Shown here: positions 29,546-38,529 of the stretch, in pieces
Position numbering within the stretch: the stretch's first letter is position 1
Layout of the letters: each line of letters starts with the position of its first letter
Assembly (NCBI GenBank): GCA_036625225.1
Contig: JAZKUF010000004.1
Span: forward strand, 248,001-312,000
Direction of reading: 5' to 3'
Source of the DNA: Accumulibacter jenkinsii
GTDB taxonomy: Bacteria; Pseudomonadota; Gammaproteobacteria; Burkholderiales; Rhodocyclaceae
Length of the DNA: 64,000 bases
The notes under the pieces: model-generated
Told to the model about the DNA's origin: nothing
Databases searched by the model: none
The model's input: the letters and a program-made list of their open reading frames with translations, nothing else
Position numbers and translations under genes: made by a program

Positions 29546-31309
29546 TCAGTGGTGGGGGATCTTAATGACCGCTCTAGTTAATTTACCCGCAGGACTCTGG
29601 ACATCGATTTCGCAAACGTCGGCTATCTGTCGTACGCGGGCGGCTCTCGATCCGTCGAAGCTCAACATGGTCAAGTTCGGTCTTTTCTGCTGCAATCGTC
29701 GAGTCAAGACTCGTCCTGGCTCCATTCCGACGTCGGAGCGCGTGACGAAGGCGGCATATCCGGGCTCGGGGCGCTCAGAGCACTGCACAGGCCCATCCGG
29801 GTCGGCAAAGGTGACGAGACAAGTGCCGCTCCGACCCTGAAGTTGGTAGCTGTCGAGTGCGATGCCAACTTGGAGATCTGGCGAGACATGGAAGAGCGCG
29901 ACCGGCGGCAACTCTCCGACGGGATGAACAAAATCGATGATGAACACCGTCATGCTGCTGGCGTGACCGAATACTCGCCTCCAACGGTCCCCGCGCGAAA
30001 ATTCCGCGTCGCTCACCACATACGACACCTTGCCGACGACATCAGCGCGCTGGACACAGGTGGAGTACTCATCGCCCTCGGAAACGAAGGCCACGGTGTT
30101 GTGCGCGAGTTGCGTGCGGAAGTACTTGTACCTCAGCGGATCGTGATACTTGTAAGGCCCCCCCGAATCGATGAGATAGGGCTCACCCCCAAAGAAAGTC
30201 ATAAAACTACCACCGTCGCAATGGGCGTGGGGGCCAAGGGCGCGTTTCTCAAGGAAGAGCGAGTACAGCGCGTCTTCGTTCGTACAACGACCCTCCCGGA
30301 ATATGTAATAACCGCCTCTTGGGAATGCACTCAACCGTGGTGGTTCGTCCACCGCCGACGTTTCGAGCCATTGTCTAAGGGCTACGTTTGCACGTTCCGG
30401 CATCAAGTACTGCCGCAGCATCTGAAAATCGATTTTTTTTTCGAACTGAGTGTCGCCGTACCCTGGCAGGATGCCCCAACGTGGACAAATAGACCACAGG
30501 AATGTGGCCGCCCGATCAAGCTTTTCATCTGAAATGAGAACGATGGGCTGACCTATACTCGAAAAATAGTCGACCGTTTGCATCACTCGCTGCATCAAAA
30601 AAACGTGGTACCAAGAGGCGTGCTCGTGCACGGTGCCATCGTCGGTGAAGCACTCTTCGACGAAGATGCTAGCCTCGGCAACAGCGAGCTCCATTCCTTG
30701 GCGCGCGGCCAAGAGGCCGTCTCCAAAGACAAAGCATGCGTCGGCCAGCCCCTCGGCGTGAAAGAGCAGGTGATTCCTTCTTCTCCACCTTTTCGACTCT
30801 AGAAAGCCGCTCACAATTTCCATGTGAACGCCGATGGCCCGCCGATAGAACTGATCTTCCTCCGGCGTGAGGCCACGGCAAAGAAACGCTGCATAGAAAT
30901 AAGAAAGGTTCGACGTCCGATACGACGTGGCATGGTCGCCCCAAACAACCTTGTTGTCACGATGGACCAGAACCATTTCGATCCCGTCGAGGACGGTTCG
31001 GTGGAGCATGGCTAGTAATTGGGCAGATCGCTGCGGGTCGCTGCGAGCGTACTTGTTGATTCCGAAACACAAAACATTGAGCCAACCGAAGGAGTAGAAA
31101 TAGAGTCGCCATGTCTTGTCGTTGTAGGGATTACAGAACCAGTCGACGGGAAATTCAATCACGAGGGGCGGGTGTGGTGGCCTGACGTCGAACGCGGCCT
31201 CGGCTTCGTACTTCGCCAGCGCTCTTTCGTGATAAAACTTACTATTTTGTGGTCGCCGCAGCAGCCTCGCGCGGGACCTCAACACAGCGTTTTTCTGATC
31301 AGTCTTCAT
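29546..31309 (-). CDS. heparinase II/III family protein
   Basis: A 587-residue protein without a signal peptide. The N-terminal half is an alpha/alpha toroid (NHLLFHAEGL 179-188; HEHASWYH 228-235). The second half opens the beta-sandwich domain of heparinase II/III with HAHCDGGSF (361-369), DSGGPYKYHD (381-390) and LAHNTVAF. Such polysaccharide lyase-like proteins occur in exopolysaccharide clusters, where they trim or modify polymers, but no other polysaccharide gene is near. GC content is visibly lower than in flanking core genes. It lies alone between two inverted copies of an IS630-type end, which suggests transfer. Confidence 0.85.
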   Translation of the reverse strand: MKTDQKNAVLRSRARLLRRPQNSKFYHERALAKYEAEAAFDVRPPHPPLVIEFPVDWFCNPYNDKTWRLYFYSFGWLNVLCFGINKYARSDPQRSAQLLAMLHRTVLDGIEMVLVHRDNKVVWGDHATSYRTSNLSYFYAAFLCRGLTPEEDQFYRRAIGVHMEIVSGFLESKRWRRRNHLLFHAEGLADACFVFGDGLLAARQGMELAVAEASIFVEECFTDDGTVHEHASWYHVFLMQRVMQTVDYFSSIGQPIVLISDEKLDRAATFLWSICPRWGILPGYGDTQFEKKIDFQMLRQYLMPERANVALRQWLETSAVDEPPRLSAFPRGGYYIFREGRCTNEDALYSLFLEKRALGPHAHCDGGSFMTFFGGEPYLIDSGGPYKYHDPLRYKYFRTQLAHNTVAFVSEGDEYSTCVQRADVVGKVSYVVSDAEFSRGDRWRRVFGHASSMTVFIIDFVHPVGELPPVALFHVSPDLQVGIALDSYQLQGRSGTCLVTFADPDGPVQCSERPEPGYAAFVTRSDVGMEPGRVLTRRLQQKRPNLTMLSFDGSRAARVRQIADVCEIDVQSPAGKLTRAVIKIPHH

Positions 31310-31462
31310 GATTTTTCCCCCGTTGGTGTAGCTATTAGCTCTTTAAGGAAGCGCCGATTTATTCACCCCAGTGCAGGGCTTGAGGCCCGAAGCGCACTAC
31401 GAGCTCGAAAAACGTATCCATTTTATGAAAAACGCATCATTATTGTCGATTAAGCGGTCCGC

Positions 31463-31495
31463 GATAAGTTCTCCGACTCATCCTGTATGCTCTCC
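31463..31495. repeat. right copy of the perfect 33-bp inverted repeat (IS630-type end)
   Basis: Begins GATAAGTTCTCCGACTC and ends TATGCTCTCC, directly upstream of the IS630-type transposase start at 31523. It is therefore best read as the left terminal repeat of that element. The outer side of the repeat faces the heparinase gene. The 31310-31462 stretch holds a few bases resembling other insertion-sequence ends and no gene. Confidence 0.85.
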
Positions 31496-31522
31496 TGCTC
31501 CCAACCTCCCGAAAGCTTCGCC

Positions 31523-31850
31523 ATGTCCCGTCAAGCCAAGACTCTGAGCCTGTCTGTGGAGGAACGCGAGCAGCTGGTGCGGATAGACGAGCGTGGCAGC
31601 GACTGGCGCGAACGTCGGCGAGCCCGAACCGTTCTTCTCTTTGATCAGGGACTGTCCATCAGTGCCATGGTGGCTTCGCAGAAGATCCATCGCGAGACCG
31701 TTGCCCGCCACCGGGATGCCTGGCTGGCGCGAGGCTTCGAGGGCCTGCGCGATCGGCCACGCTGCGGCGCCCCTCGCAAGCTAGCGGAAACGCATCAGGA
31801 AGTGCTCTGCGCCTGGGCCCGGGAGGAAGCAGCGACAGGTCTCCGGACAA
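31523..31850 (+). pseudogene. truncated IS630-type transposase (N-terminal helix-turn-helix)
   Basis: From ATG 31523 the frame reads MSRQAKTLSLSVEEREQL, then RRARTVLLFDQGLSISAMV and HRETVARHRDAW, followed by GLRDRPRCGAPRKL. This is the typical winged helix-turn-helix half of IS630-family transposases. Similarity stops near residue 105 and the DDE catalytic half is missing, although the frame stays open to 31984. The 33-bp repeat upstream is its terminal inverted repeat. Confidence 0.8.
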
Positions 31851-32028
31851 AGCGGTCGCTCAAGATGGTAGGGCACGCTATGTGCCTCCGTCATTCCCGT
31901 GATACGACAAGCACCGAACGGGTGGCTGGTATCCGGCAATCAGCAGGCCTTGGTTTAACTGCTAAAACGCTGAGCCGGCAGTGAGGGCTCGATAATTCAG
32001 AAAGAAGGATCTCGTGCGATCGCCTCCT
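31851..32028. other. non-coding junction after the broken IS630 element
   Basis: No gene was recognised. The sequence joins the truncated transposase to the accessory operon and probably contains the far break point of the insertion sequence. A short AGAAAGAAGGA stretch occurs but no start codon follows it sensibly. Confidence 0.3.
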
Positions 32029-32490
32029 TTACTCCACAATGATAAGGCCTTTGGTTCCGGCATCTGAATCAACCCAGACATCTTCACCTTTCAAGCGCCG
32101 ATCCCCTTGGATGGTGTAGGTGATTGTGCCGTCGCGAAACACGAGTGCTCCGTCGCTGCGCTTGGCTTTCACCTTCTTGCCATTGACCCACACATGCTCT
32201 TTATTGTCGATTCGGACTGTTGCAACCGTTGCACCCGTGGTGCTCTTGGCAACCCACTGTCCGGCATAGGGCGTCTGGTTTGAGGTCTTGGCTTTTTCGA
32301 CGGGAACGCCAGTATCGAAACCTGCCTTGGCGTTCTCTTCCTTCGTCTTGGTGATGTCACACCCCTGCGCCTCGCTTGCTTGCGTGCAACCGGAGCGCTC
32401 GAGTTGTTGCCGGTATTTGGCACTGATCGCGTAAGCGGAGGTATGTACCGAAAGCAACGCGACAATAGCGATGGCGAGTGTTTTCTTCAT
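32029..32490 (-). CDS. small secreted hypothetical protein
   Basis: A 153-residue protein with a clear signal peptide (MKKTLAIAIVALLSVHTSAYA). The mature part has a pair of cysteines (CTQASEAQGC) and a C-terminal beta-rich segment (WVNGKKVKAKRSDGALVFRDG). The family was not recognised. It starts 36 bases after the CPBP protease gene stop and is the last of four co-directional genes whose products are all exported or membrane proteins. Confidence 0.7.
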   Translation of the reverse strand: MKKTLAIAIVALLSVHTSAYAISAKYRQQLERSGCTQASEAQGCDITKTKEENAKAGFDTGVPVEKAKTSNQTPYAGQWVAKSTTGATVATVRIDNKEHVWVNGKKVKAKRSDGALVFRDGTITYTIQGDRRLKGEDVWVDSDAGTKGLIIVE

Positions 32491-32526
32491 GGAATTCGAC
32501 CTTTTCTGTGCGTGAAAACTGATTGT

Positions 32527-33315
32527 TCAAACCTTGCCAACCAAACCGGCTCCCAAAATCCCCATCAAGAACAGCAGCCAATCATTGGTGATGTGAGCCC
32601 CGGTGGATACCCAAATGTTCTTGGTCAAGATCCATGGCAGGGTCAGCATCATCCGTGCCGAGCCGATGACGACGACGCACTGGATCCAGTTCCAGTCATA
32701 GGTCGGCAAGTGGATAAGGCCGAACAGGATGGAAGTGATCAGCCATGCGCCAATAATCGCCGCCTTGCGCCCAAGGCCGAGTCCCTTCGAGAACAGTTGG
32801 AGCAGTGCCAGAAACGGCAGGATCGTGACGACTTCCTCGCCAAGCAGTTGCGGGATGGTCTTGGCAAAATATGCGATGCGCCCTGCCGTGTCGAGGCCGG
32901 CCAACTCGGCCGTCGAGGCGTTCGGACTGGCGCCGAACAGCGCCAAGACGATGGCGCCGACGCTCATGCTGACGGCGATGTTGAGCAGTGCAAACCCGAA
33001 CATCAGTTTCACCTCGCGACCGCCGACCTTGCCGAAGATGGCCCTCCAGTGGCCGGGCGCGACGTAAGCCAGCGCGATCAGTGGCACGCCGGGCAACAAC
33101 AGGGCTGGCACGAATTTCCAGAACGCGCCATCTGGCCAGTCAATGGGTGAAGCCAGCACCAGGAAGCCGGCAACGACCATGGCCATGACGAACAGCCATT
33201 GCCTTCCCGAAATGGAAACTGGCACTCCGTTATAGAACGGGAAATCGGTCGCGGAATCTTCCAGCCGGGTAAACCGCTCTTCGTTTCGGATTGGGCTACT
33301 GATGAAGCTTGTCAT
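32527..33315 (-). CDS. CPBP-family intramembrane protease
   Basis: A 262-residue polytopic membrane protein with about seven hydrophobic segments. The three CPBP (CAAX-protease / bacteriocin-processing) motifs are visible: the paired glutamates E160-E161 (LLGEEVVTILPF), a histidine in FGLIHLPTY (H202), and HITND (H241, N244). The usual arginine of the first motif (EExxxR) is replaced. Relatives cleave peptides within the membrane or give bacteriocin self-immunity. It is flanked at 33 and 36 bases by a ClpP-like exported protein and a small secreted protein, so one of them may be its substrate. Confidence 0.8.
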   Translation of the reverse strand: MTSFISSPIRNEERFTRLEDSATDFPFYNGVPVSISGRQWLFVMAMVVAGFLVLASPIDWPDGAFWKFVPALLLPGVPLIALAYVAPGHWRAIFGKVGGREVKLMFGFALLNIAVSMSVGAIVLALFGASPNASTAELAGLDTAGRIAYFAKTIPQLLGEEVVTILPFLALLQLFSKGLGLGRKAAIIGAWLITSILFGLIHLPTYDWNWIQCVVVIGSARMMLTLPWILTKNIWVSTGAHITNDWLLFLMGILGAGLVGKV

Positions 33316-33348
33316 GAGGGTGCTTTCTTCGATTTTATGAGCATTGCG

Positions 33349-34167
33349 TCATTTCAGCAGTGCCAGACACTCTTCAGCGCTGATGCGCACGAGGTACTTC
33401 CGGAAACGGGCGGAGTCTTCGTAGGCGCCATCGCCCAGATACACGGTATTGGTCATGCCAAGGCGTGCCATGTCGGCGAGGGAAAATCCCCAGCCGATCT
33501 GGCCAGCGTAGCCAGGGCGTTTCTCCAGGATGTCGCCGACTGCGCACACGGCAAAGGCGTCGTTGAGACCCAGTTTCGCGTAGAAGTCGGCCTCCTCCTT
33601 CATGGTCACCTTCGTCGTCTCTTCAAAATCCCGAAAGAAGGCAGTCCGTTGTTCGGGCGATGCGTCCTTGGGGACATATTGAGACAACAGGTCTGCCAGG
33701 CTGATGCCCTTGCGTACGGCCAGCAAATGAAACTGCCGCTCGTTGCCGTGCCAGCCGACGAAGGCATCGGCACGGATCACTCGGGCACGCCCGGCCGGAA
33801 AAATGTAGTCGGCACAGGACGAAAAGCAGATGACATCCACCTCGACCACCAGCCCCATGTCCCTGACCCAGCGCCCGACATGGCGTCCAGCTACCGTATC
33901 GCCGCCACCGGAATTGATGACCAGGCGGGTCAGCTGGCCGCGCCTGATGCCAGCCACAGCGGCATCGAACGCGACGGTGCTCGCTTTCGAGAAGTTGCCG
34001 GTGTAGTAAATCGTGTCACCCTGAACCTGGACAGTCGCGGGTTCCGCCTTGGCACGCAGGATCTCCGGCGGATGGCTCTCCGGGCTGGCGGCGCTCGCAA
34101 CGCCCGCCGCACCCATCACGCAGGCGGCGAGTATCGCGACGGCGCACTGGCGTGCCCGATCCGCCAT
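33349..34167 (-). CDS. exported ClpP/crotonase-like serine-hydrolase-type protein
   Basis: A 272-residue protein with a signal peptide ending ASAAS. The core follows periplasmic ClpP-like proteins: LVINSGGGDT (83-91), CFSSCADYIFPAG with candidate nucleophile S116 or S117, and GWHGNE with H140. These match the Ser/His placement of ClpP-fold enzymes, although proteolysis is not proven for this family. The ATG at 34167 lies eight bases after the M13 peptidase stop; longer frames run antisense through the M13 gene. It is the second gene of a four-gene unit of proteases and secreted proteins. Confidence 0.75.
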   Translation of the reverse strand: MADRARQCAVAILAACVMGAAGVASAASPESHPPEILRAKAEPATVQVQGDTIYYTGNFSKASTVAFDAAVAGIRRGQLTRLVINSGGGDTVAGRHVGRWVRDMGLVVEVDVICFSSCADYIFPAGRARVIRADAFVGWHGNERQFHLLAVRKGISLADLLSQYVPKDASPEQRTAFFRDFEETTKVTMKEEADFYAKLGLNDAFAVCAVGDILEKRPGYAGQIGWGFSLADMARLGMTNTVYLGDGAYEDSARFRKYLVRISAEECLALLK

Positions 34168-34175
34168 GGTGCCTG

Positions 34176-36227
34176 TCACCAGATCACCACGCGTTGCTTG
34201 GGATCCCGCCACATCGGATCCCCCGGCCGGGTGCCGAAAGCCTGGTGGAAGGCGTCGAGATGCAGTAGTGGCGCGACGGCGCGCACCGAGGCGATGGCGT
34301 GCACATCGACCGATACCAGGAAGCGCAACCGTTCCGAACGTCCCTTGTAGGCCCACGTCTGCGCCCAGGTTACGAAGCAGCGCTGGTCGGCGGTCAGCCC
34401 ATCGATGTCCGGCACCGGGTTCTTCGCCAGGTAGCGCTTCAAGGCAGCATGGGCGAGTGTGATGCCGCCCAGATCGGCGGTGTTTTCCGTCACGGTCATG
34501 GCGCCGTTGTGCATCAGGCCGGGCAGGATTTCGTAGTGGCTGTACTGATCGACCAGCACGTCGGTGCGCCGCTTGAACTCGGCGTTCGCCGGCGGCGTCC
34601 ACCAGTCGCGCAGGTTGCCCTGCGGGTCGTACTGACGCCCCAGGCTGTCGAAACCATGGGTGATTTCATGACCGATCACGCCGCCGATGGCGCAGTAGTT
34701 GGCGGCAGGATCGGCACCCGGCTTGTAAAACGACGGCTGAAGAATGGCCGCCGTGATGTCGATGGTGTTGGTGGTGAAGTTGTAGGCGGAATTCACCGCA
34801 ATCGGCGTGGTTTTGGTCGCCACGGCAAAACGGTTGTTCAGAACGGGCTTGTCGACCTGCGCCATTTCGCGCTGGAACGCAAAGCGATTGGCGCGCTGCA
34901 CGTTGCCGAAATGGTCGTCCGGGCGAATCTCGAGCGTGCTGAAATCGACCCACGCCTTGGGATAGCCGACCTGGATGTCGATCTTGCCCAGTTTCTCCAG
35001 CGCCGCGCCGCGGGTCGCCTCGTCCAGCCAGGGATTGTTGCGCAGACGGGTGGCGAATTCGTCCTTGATATGCCCGACCATCTCGGTGATGTCGCGCCGG
35101 GTGGAATCGGGAAAGTAGGTCTGCACATACAGCTGCGACAGCGGGTGATACAGCAGCGCGCCGATCTGCTGGGTGACTACGCGCGTCTGCTCGGGTGGGT
35201 TCTTCAGACCATTGCGCTCCACCGTGAACGCTTCTTCCTGCAAACGCCACGGTTGTCCCAACTCCGAGGCGCGGCTGGCCAGCAAGAACCAGCGCAGCAG
35301 CAGCTTGACCTCATCGACCGGACGCTCGGTCAGCATTTTTTGCAGCGCCTTCATGGCGTTGATATCCACCACCTGAACCCGCGCGGGTACGGCGACGCCT
35401 AATTCGGCCAAATAGACCCGCAGGTCGAGCGCCGGCACCAGCGCCTGCGCCTGATCCAGCGTCATGATGTTGTACGTGTTGGCCGGATCGCGCTGCTGCA
35501 GCGGCGTCATCATCCCGGCCGCCGCTTGCTTTTCCATGGCCACAATCTTGGCCGCCTGGGTTTTGGCGGCTTCGATGGGTTCGCCGATGCCATGCAACAT
35601 GGCCACGATGTACATGCGATAGAGGTTGCGCAGTTTCTGCTGCTCGGGCCGCGCGTACTCGTCCTGTTCGAGCAGTTGCGCGCCGGGTGCCAGCACCATG
35701 ACGCCGGTGCTGCTGTCCTTGGCATCTGGCATGCCCCCGACCATGATCAGCGGCGAGCCGCCCACCGCGACCTGTAGCCGGCCGGCGAGACGGCCATAGT
35801 CGGCCGGCGTGCCACCTGCCGCAGCGATGCGCTGCATATCGGCCTCCAGCGGCTTGAGGCCGCGGGCATCACGGCGCGCGTTGTCCATGGCCGCCTTGTA
35901 GAAGTCACCCACTTGCTGACGGGCGGAGCCCTTGGGCGCATCGGCCGTGGCAGCGGCCGCTTTGATCAGGGTCAGCAGCTGCTTGTCCAGATTGTGTCCC
36001 AGCAGCACAAAACCGCCGACGTCGGGATCGCTGGGCGCAATCTCGGTCTGTTTGAGCCAGTTGCCGGCGGCGTAGCGATAGAAATCCTGTCGCGGATCGA
36101 CGCGAGTATCCATGTTGGCCGGCGAATAACCCAATGCCGGCACATCATCCGGATAAGTGCCGGCAAACGCCAGAGGACTCAAGATAAAGCCTGCAACAAG
36201 GGCTGCGGCAAGAAGGCGATTTGTCAT
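34176..36227 (-). CDS. M13-family metallopeptidase (neprilysin/PepO-like)
   Basis: A 683-residue secreted zinc endopeptidase with a signal peptide ending AFAG. The first half is the M13 N-terminal domain (YRYAAGNWLKQTEI). The catalytic half has the zinc site HEITH (H520, E521, H524) and the third ligand E581 in ENTADLGG, with a C-terminal tail ending KQRVVIW as expected for the family. It is probably located in the periplasm or outside and cleaves oligopeptides. It leads a tightly spaced run of M13, ClpP-like, CPBP and small secreted genes, which suggests a joint peptide-processing task. Confidence 0.95.
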   Translation of the reverse strand: MTNRLLAAALVAGFILSPLAFAGTYPDDVPALGYSPANMDTRVDPRQDFYRYAAGNWLKQTEIAPSDPDVGGFVLLGHNLDKQLLTLIKAAAATADAPKGSARQQVGDFYKAAMDNARRDARGLKPLEADMQRIAAAGGTPADYGRLAGRLQVAVGGSPLIMVGGMPDAKDSSTGVMVLAPGAQLLEQDEYARPEQQKLRNLYRMYIVAMLHGIGEPIEAAKTQAAKIVAMEKQAAAGMMTPLQQRDPANTYNIMTLDQAQALVPALDLRVYLAELGVAVPARVQVVDINAMKALQKMLTERPVDEVKLLLRWFLLASRASELGQPWRLQEEAFTVERNGLKNPPEQTRVVTQQIGALLYHPLSQLYVQTYFPDSTRRDITEMVGHIKDEFATRLRNNPWLDEATRGAALEKLGKIDIQVGYPKAWVDFSTLEIRPDDHFGNVQRANRFAFQREMAQVDKPVLNNRFAVATKTTPIAVNSAYNFTTNTIDITAAILQPSFYKPGADPAANYCAIGGVIGHEITHGFDSLGRQYDPQGNLRDWWTPPANAEFKRRTDVLVDQYSHYEILPGLMHNGAMTVTENTADLGGITLAHAALKRYLAKNPVPDIDGLTADQRCFVTWAQTWAYKGRSERLRFLVSVDVHAIASVRAVAPLLHLDAFHQAFGTRPGDPMWRDPKQRVVIW

Positions 36228-36334
36228 GGAAATAGGTAACTGGAAAATAGTGTAGAAAAAATCAGCGGCTTAAGTTTGGCATCAAAGCGATTTTCGCCGT
36301 ACGTCTCGACTCGACGTTTCAGCGGTTTGCCCTA

Positions 36335-37018
36335 TCAGCTACCCCGATAGCTATAGTTGCCATCGTAAATATTGCCGCCGCGATCAAAGTTACAGGTATA
36401 GGTCAGATTGTGTGCGCCGCCCGCTTCAAAGGAAACGCGCCCGTCGCCGCTCAATATCCGGCCATTGAGATTGGCCTGATCCAGATCCAGATCCTCCACT
36501 GCGCCGTGATCCCTGACCAGGTGCTGACGTACGACACGTCGGCACTCGTTGCGCAGGTAGCGCATGTCGTCAAACGGATTGGATTTGCCAGCGTTATAGG
36601 TCGTGCGGCTGTCATCATGAGCCTGGTCGCCGCTCTTGCTATTGGCAATCACGGCAGCAAGCGCTGCGACGCCCACAATGCCCGCTCCGATCGCCAGCAT
36701 TTTGCCGGTATTGTCTTTCTTTTTGTCCGAGTCTGAGTCATGCGAGACATTCCAGCTCACGACTTCCTTGTGCTCGATACGACAATCAAAGTTGCGTTTG
36801 TTGCCATGCTTGTCGTTCACCTTGCCGCTGACATTGAATGAATTGTGCCCCGTCTCTTCCGAGCGGACATCCTGCGGGCCGGAATACTCAGACCCGTAAG
36901 GCGCAACCTTGCTCAGACAATCCAGACGGGCATTGAAATCGCCGTATGCGAAAGCAGTGGGCGCGGCAAGCAAGGACAGAACTGCAAAACCGACGTAAGT
37001 TTTTTTAAACACAGGCAT
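36335..37018 (-). CDS. exported hypothetical protein with internal glycine-rich hydrophobic segment
   Basis: A 227-residue protein with a signal peptide (LLAAPTAFAYG). The N-terminal half has cysteines and polar beta-type segments (FNVSGKVNDKHGNKRNFDC). A single internal hydrophobic stretch (MLAIGAGIVGVAALAAVIA, about 107-125) follows a charged DSDSDKKKD run. The C-terminal part is rich in Asp, Asn and Gly and ends in NIYDGNYSYRGS. Family not recognised. GC content is lower than core genes. It lies about 110 bases upstream of the M13 gene and may have its own promoter. Confidence 0.65.
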   Translation of the reverse strand: MPVFKKTYVGFAVLSLLAAPTAFAYGDFNARLDCLSKVAPYGSEYSGPQDVRSEETGHNSFNVSGKVNDKHGNKRNFDCRIEHKEVVSWNVSHDSDSDKKKDNTGKMLAIGAGIVGVAALAAVIANSKSGDQAHDDSRTTYNAGKSNPFDDMRYLRNECRRVVRQHLVRDHGAVEDLDLDQANLNGRILSGDGRVSFEAGGAHNLTYTCNFDRGGNIYDGNYSYRGS

Positions 37019-37414
37019 AACTCCTCAATTTATAAAAACAACTATCAAAGCCTCTGAATCAGGCGTGGCCGACAGTGAATCAGCTTCCCTCGTCTTTTCT
37101 TCCACCTCGGCGGCCTTATGCCGCCAATTCCTCTTCAAGTTTGCACTTGACCCACTCTCACGAACTGCTGCTACTGAACGTGGCCGAGCGTAGAATGCCT
37201 GCGCCTGGGGTTTTAGAACGGCCTGATGTAGTCGAAGGAGTCGGCAAGGACCAACCTGCATTTTTTGTGCCGATCACGCTCGGGCCCCCGTTGCGTCCAG
37301 GCGGCATCGATTCCCGCTCCGGACAAGTTTTCGATAATTTTCACGGAGGTGGAGTATCGGCGAGAAGCCTTGGCGCTTAAACTACGAATCTCGCGAATCA
37401 GTTTCAAACAATAA
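37019..37414. other. divergent spacer without recognised gene
   Basis: About 400 bases between the exported protein and the LysR fragment. Short frames on both strands lack family features or ribosome binding sites. The two divergent promoters are expected here; no clear boxes were identified. Confidence 0.35.
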
Positions 37415-37420
37415 TTGAAA

Positions 37421-37757
37421 ATGAAGAATCTCCAGGATCTCCGGATCTTCGTCCTCACTGCCGACACCGGCAGTATTTCCGCTGCCGCGCGTATGCTCGA
37501 TCTTTCTCCCGCCGTCGCCAGCGCCAGTCTGAAACGGCTAGAGAGCGAACTGGGGGCACTATTGCTCATTCGCTCTACACGTAGCCTGCGCCTGACGCCG
37601 GTGGGCGAACGTTTCCTGGCGGCAGCCCGCTCGGCACTGAGCGGGCTTGCGAGTGCGATCGAAGACATTTCGAAGGATCGCCAGACGGTTAGTGATGATT
37701 TGCAGATCTCGATGCCCTCCGATCTCGGACGGAATCATGTGCTCGCATGGGTCGAGG
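37421..37757 (+). pseudogene. truncated LysR-type regulator (DNA-binding half only)
   Basis: From ATG 37421 the frame MKNLQDLRIFVLTADTGSIS then AARMLDLSPAVASASLKRLE and LLIRSTRSLRLTPVGERFL is a full LysR helix-turn-helix with its linker helix. Similarity ends near residue 112 (VLAWVEGKG), just where the sequence AAAGGGGTCAGGCTCGC begins. That motif often marks ends of small mobile elements, so an insertion or deletion removed the effector domain. The frame stays open to 37948 over unrelated sequence. The fragment could still bind DNA, but it lacks ligand control. Confidence 0.8.
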
Positions 37758-37806
37758 GAAAGGGGTCAGGCTCGCTTATTCGCGTTCATTTGCTGTCCTG
37801 TACGTA

Positions 37807-38014
37807 TCAGCCGTTGGCGATGCGCCTGAGCGCCTCGGCAGCGTCGACGATGGGAATGCCTTGGGGGCTACCCAAGGGCAGCAGATGCTTGCGATCTCCC
37901 GATACGATCAGATCGGCGGGGGCCGAGACAGCGGCGGCGATCACTTGATCGTCGTCGATGTCGCCCGTCACCACACGCTGGTGGGTTCGACCAACTCGAT
38001 GATCTCGACGTAAT
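37807..38014 (-). pseudogene. C-terminal piece of a PIN-domain toxin gene split by IS66-type element
   Basis: On the minus strand YVEIIELVEPTSV continues, after a one-base frame change, as VVTGDIDDDQVIAAAVSAPA, then DLIVSGDRKHLLPLG and ends ALRRIANG. These are the last two acidic-motif regions of a PIN ribonuclease. The first residues match the point where the N-terminal piece at 40823-41051 is interrupted. Besides the insertion, the frameshift would inactivate it. Confidence 0.8.
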
Positions 38015-38100
38015 GTGTCCTTCCGGCAAGATGGCATGAAATCGCTGAACGTCCTTGGTAAGGTTGGCTGCGAATTCAACCCGATGAGGAGCAGCAGCAG

Positions 38101-38529
38101 ATGGACGACCTGGCGAAGGTGGCGGCAGCAGGGGACGGCGAGAGCCTTGAACAGGTAGAGGAGCGATTCAGGCTCTGGCGAGAAGGCCGCGGGTGTGGCG
38201 ATCGCATCCCTCAGGCGTTGTGGTCGGCGGCGATTGGGCTCGCAGGGAAGCACGGTGTGTACCGGGTCTCGCGGGCACTGCATCTTGACTACAAGAATTT
38301 GAAGCGGCGCCAGCAGGAGCAGGCCGGGGGGGCGCTGGGTACCACGGGAAATGAAACCCGGTTCGTCGAGTTGACGGTGTCGCCTGCCCGGGAGCCCGTC
38401 GCTCAGCGCCTCTGCGAGTGCACGATAGAACTCGAGAACCCGCGCGGCGCAAAGATGCGGGTGGAACTCAATGGCCCGGGCCTGGCCGGTCTCGCCGGCC
38501 TGTGCAGCGCCTTCTGGTGCGCCGCATGA
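38101..38529 (+). CDS. tnpA: IS66-type accessory protein TnpA
   Basis: A 142-residue protein with the helix-turn-helix-like region WSAAIGLAGKHGVYRVSRAL and KNLKRR typical of the short first protein of IS66-family elements. The C-terminus contains CTIELENPRGAKMRVEL, the usual conserved strand. A purine-rich GAGGAG site precedes the ATG. Its stop overlaps the tnpB start by ATGA. Role: needed with TnpB for transposition; mechanism not well understood. Confidence 0.88.
   Translation: MDDLAKVAAAGDGESLEQVEERFRLWREGRGCGDRIPQALWSAAIGLAGKHGVYRVSRALHLDYKNLKRRQQEQAGGALGTTGNETRFVELTVSPAREPVAQRLCECTIELENPRGAKMRVELNGPGLAGLAGLCSAFWCAA

Noticed and set aside
31340..31365. TTTAAGGAAGCGCCGATTTA looking like the end of an IS5-type element
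   Set aside because: Only one end and no transposase sequence is present, so it cannot be supported as an element.
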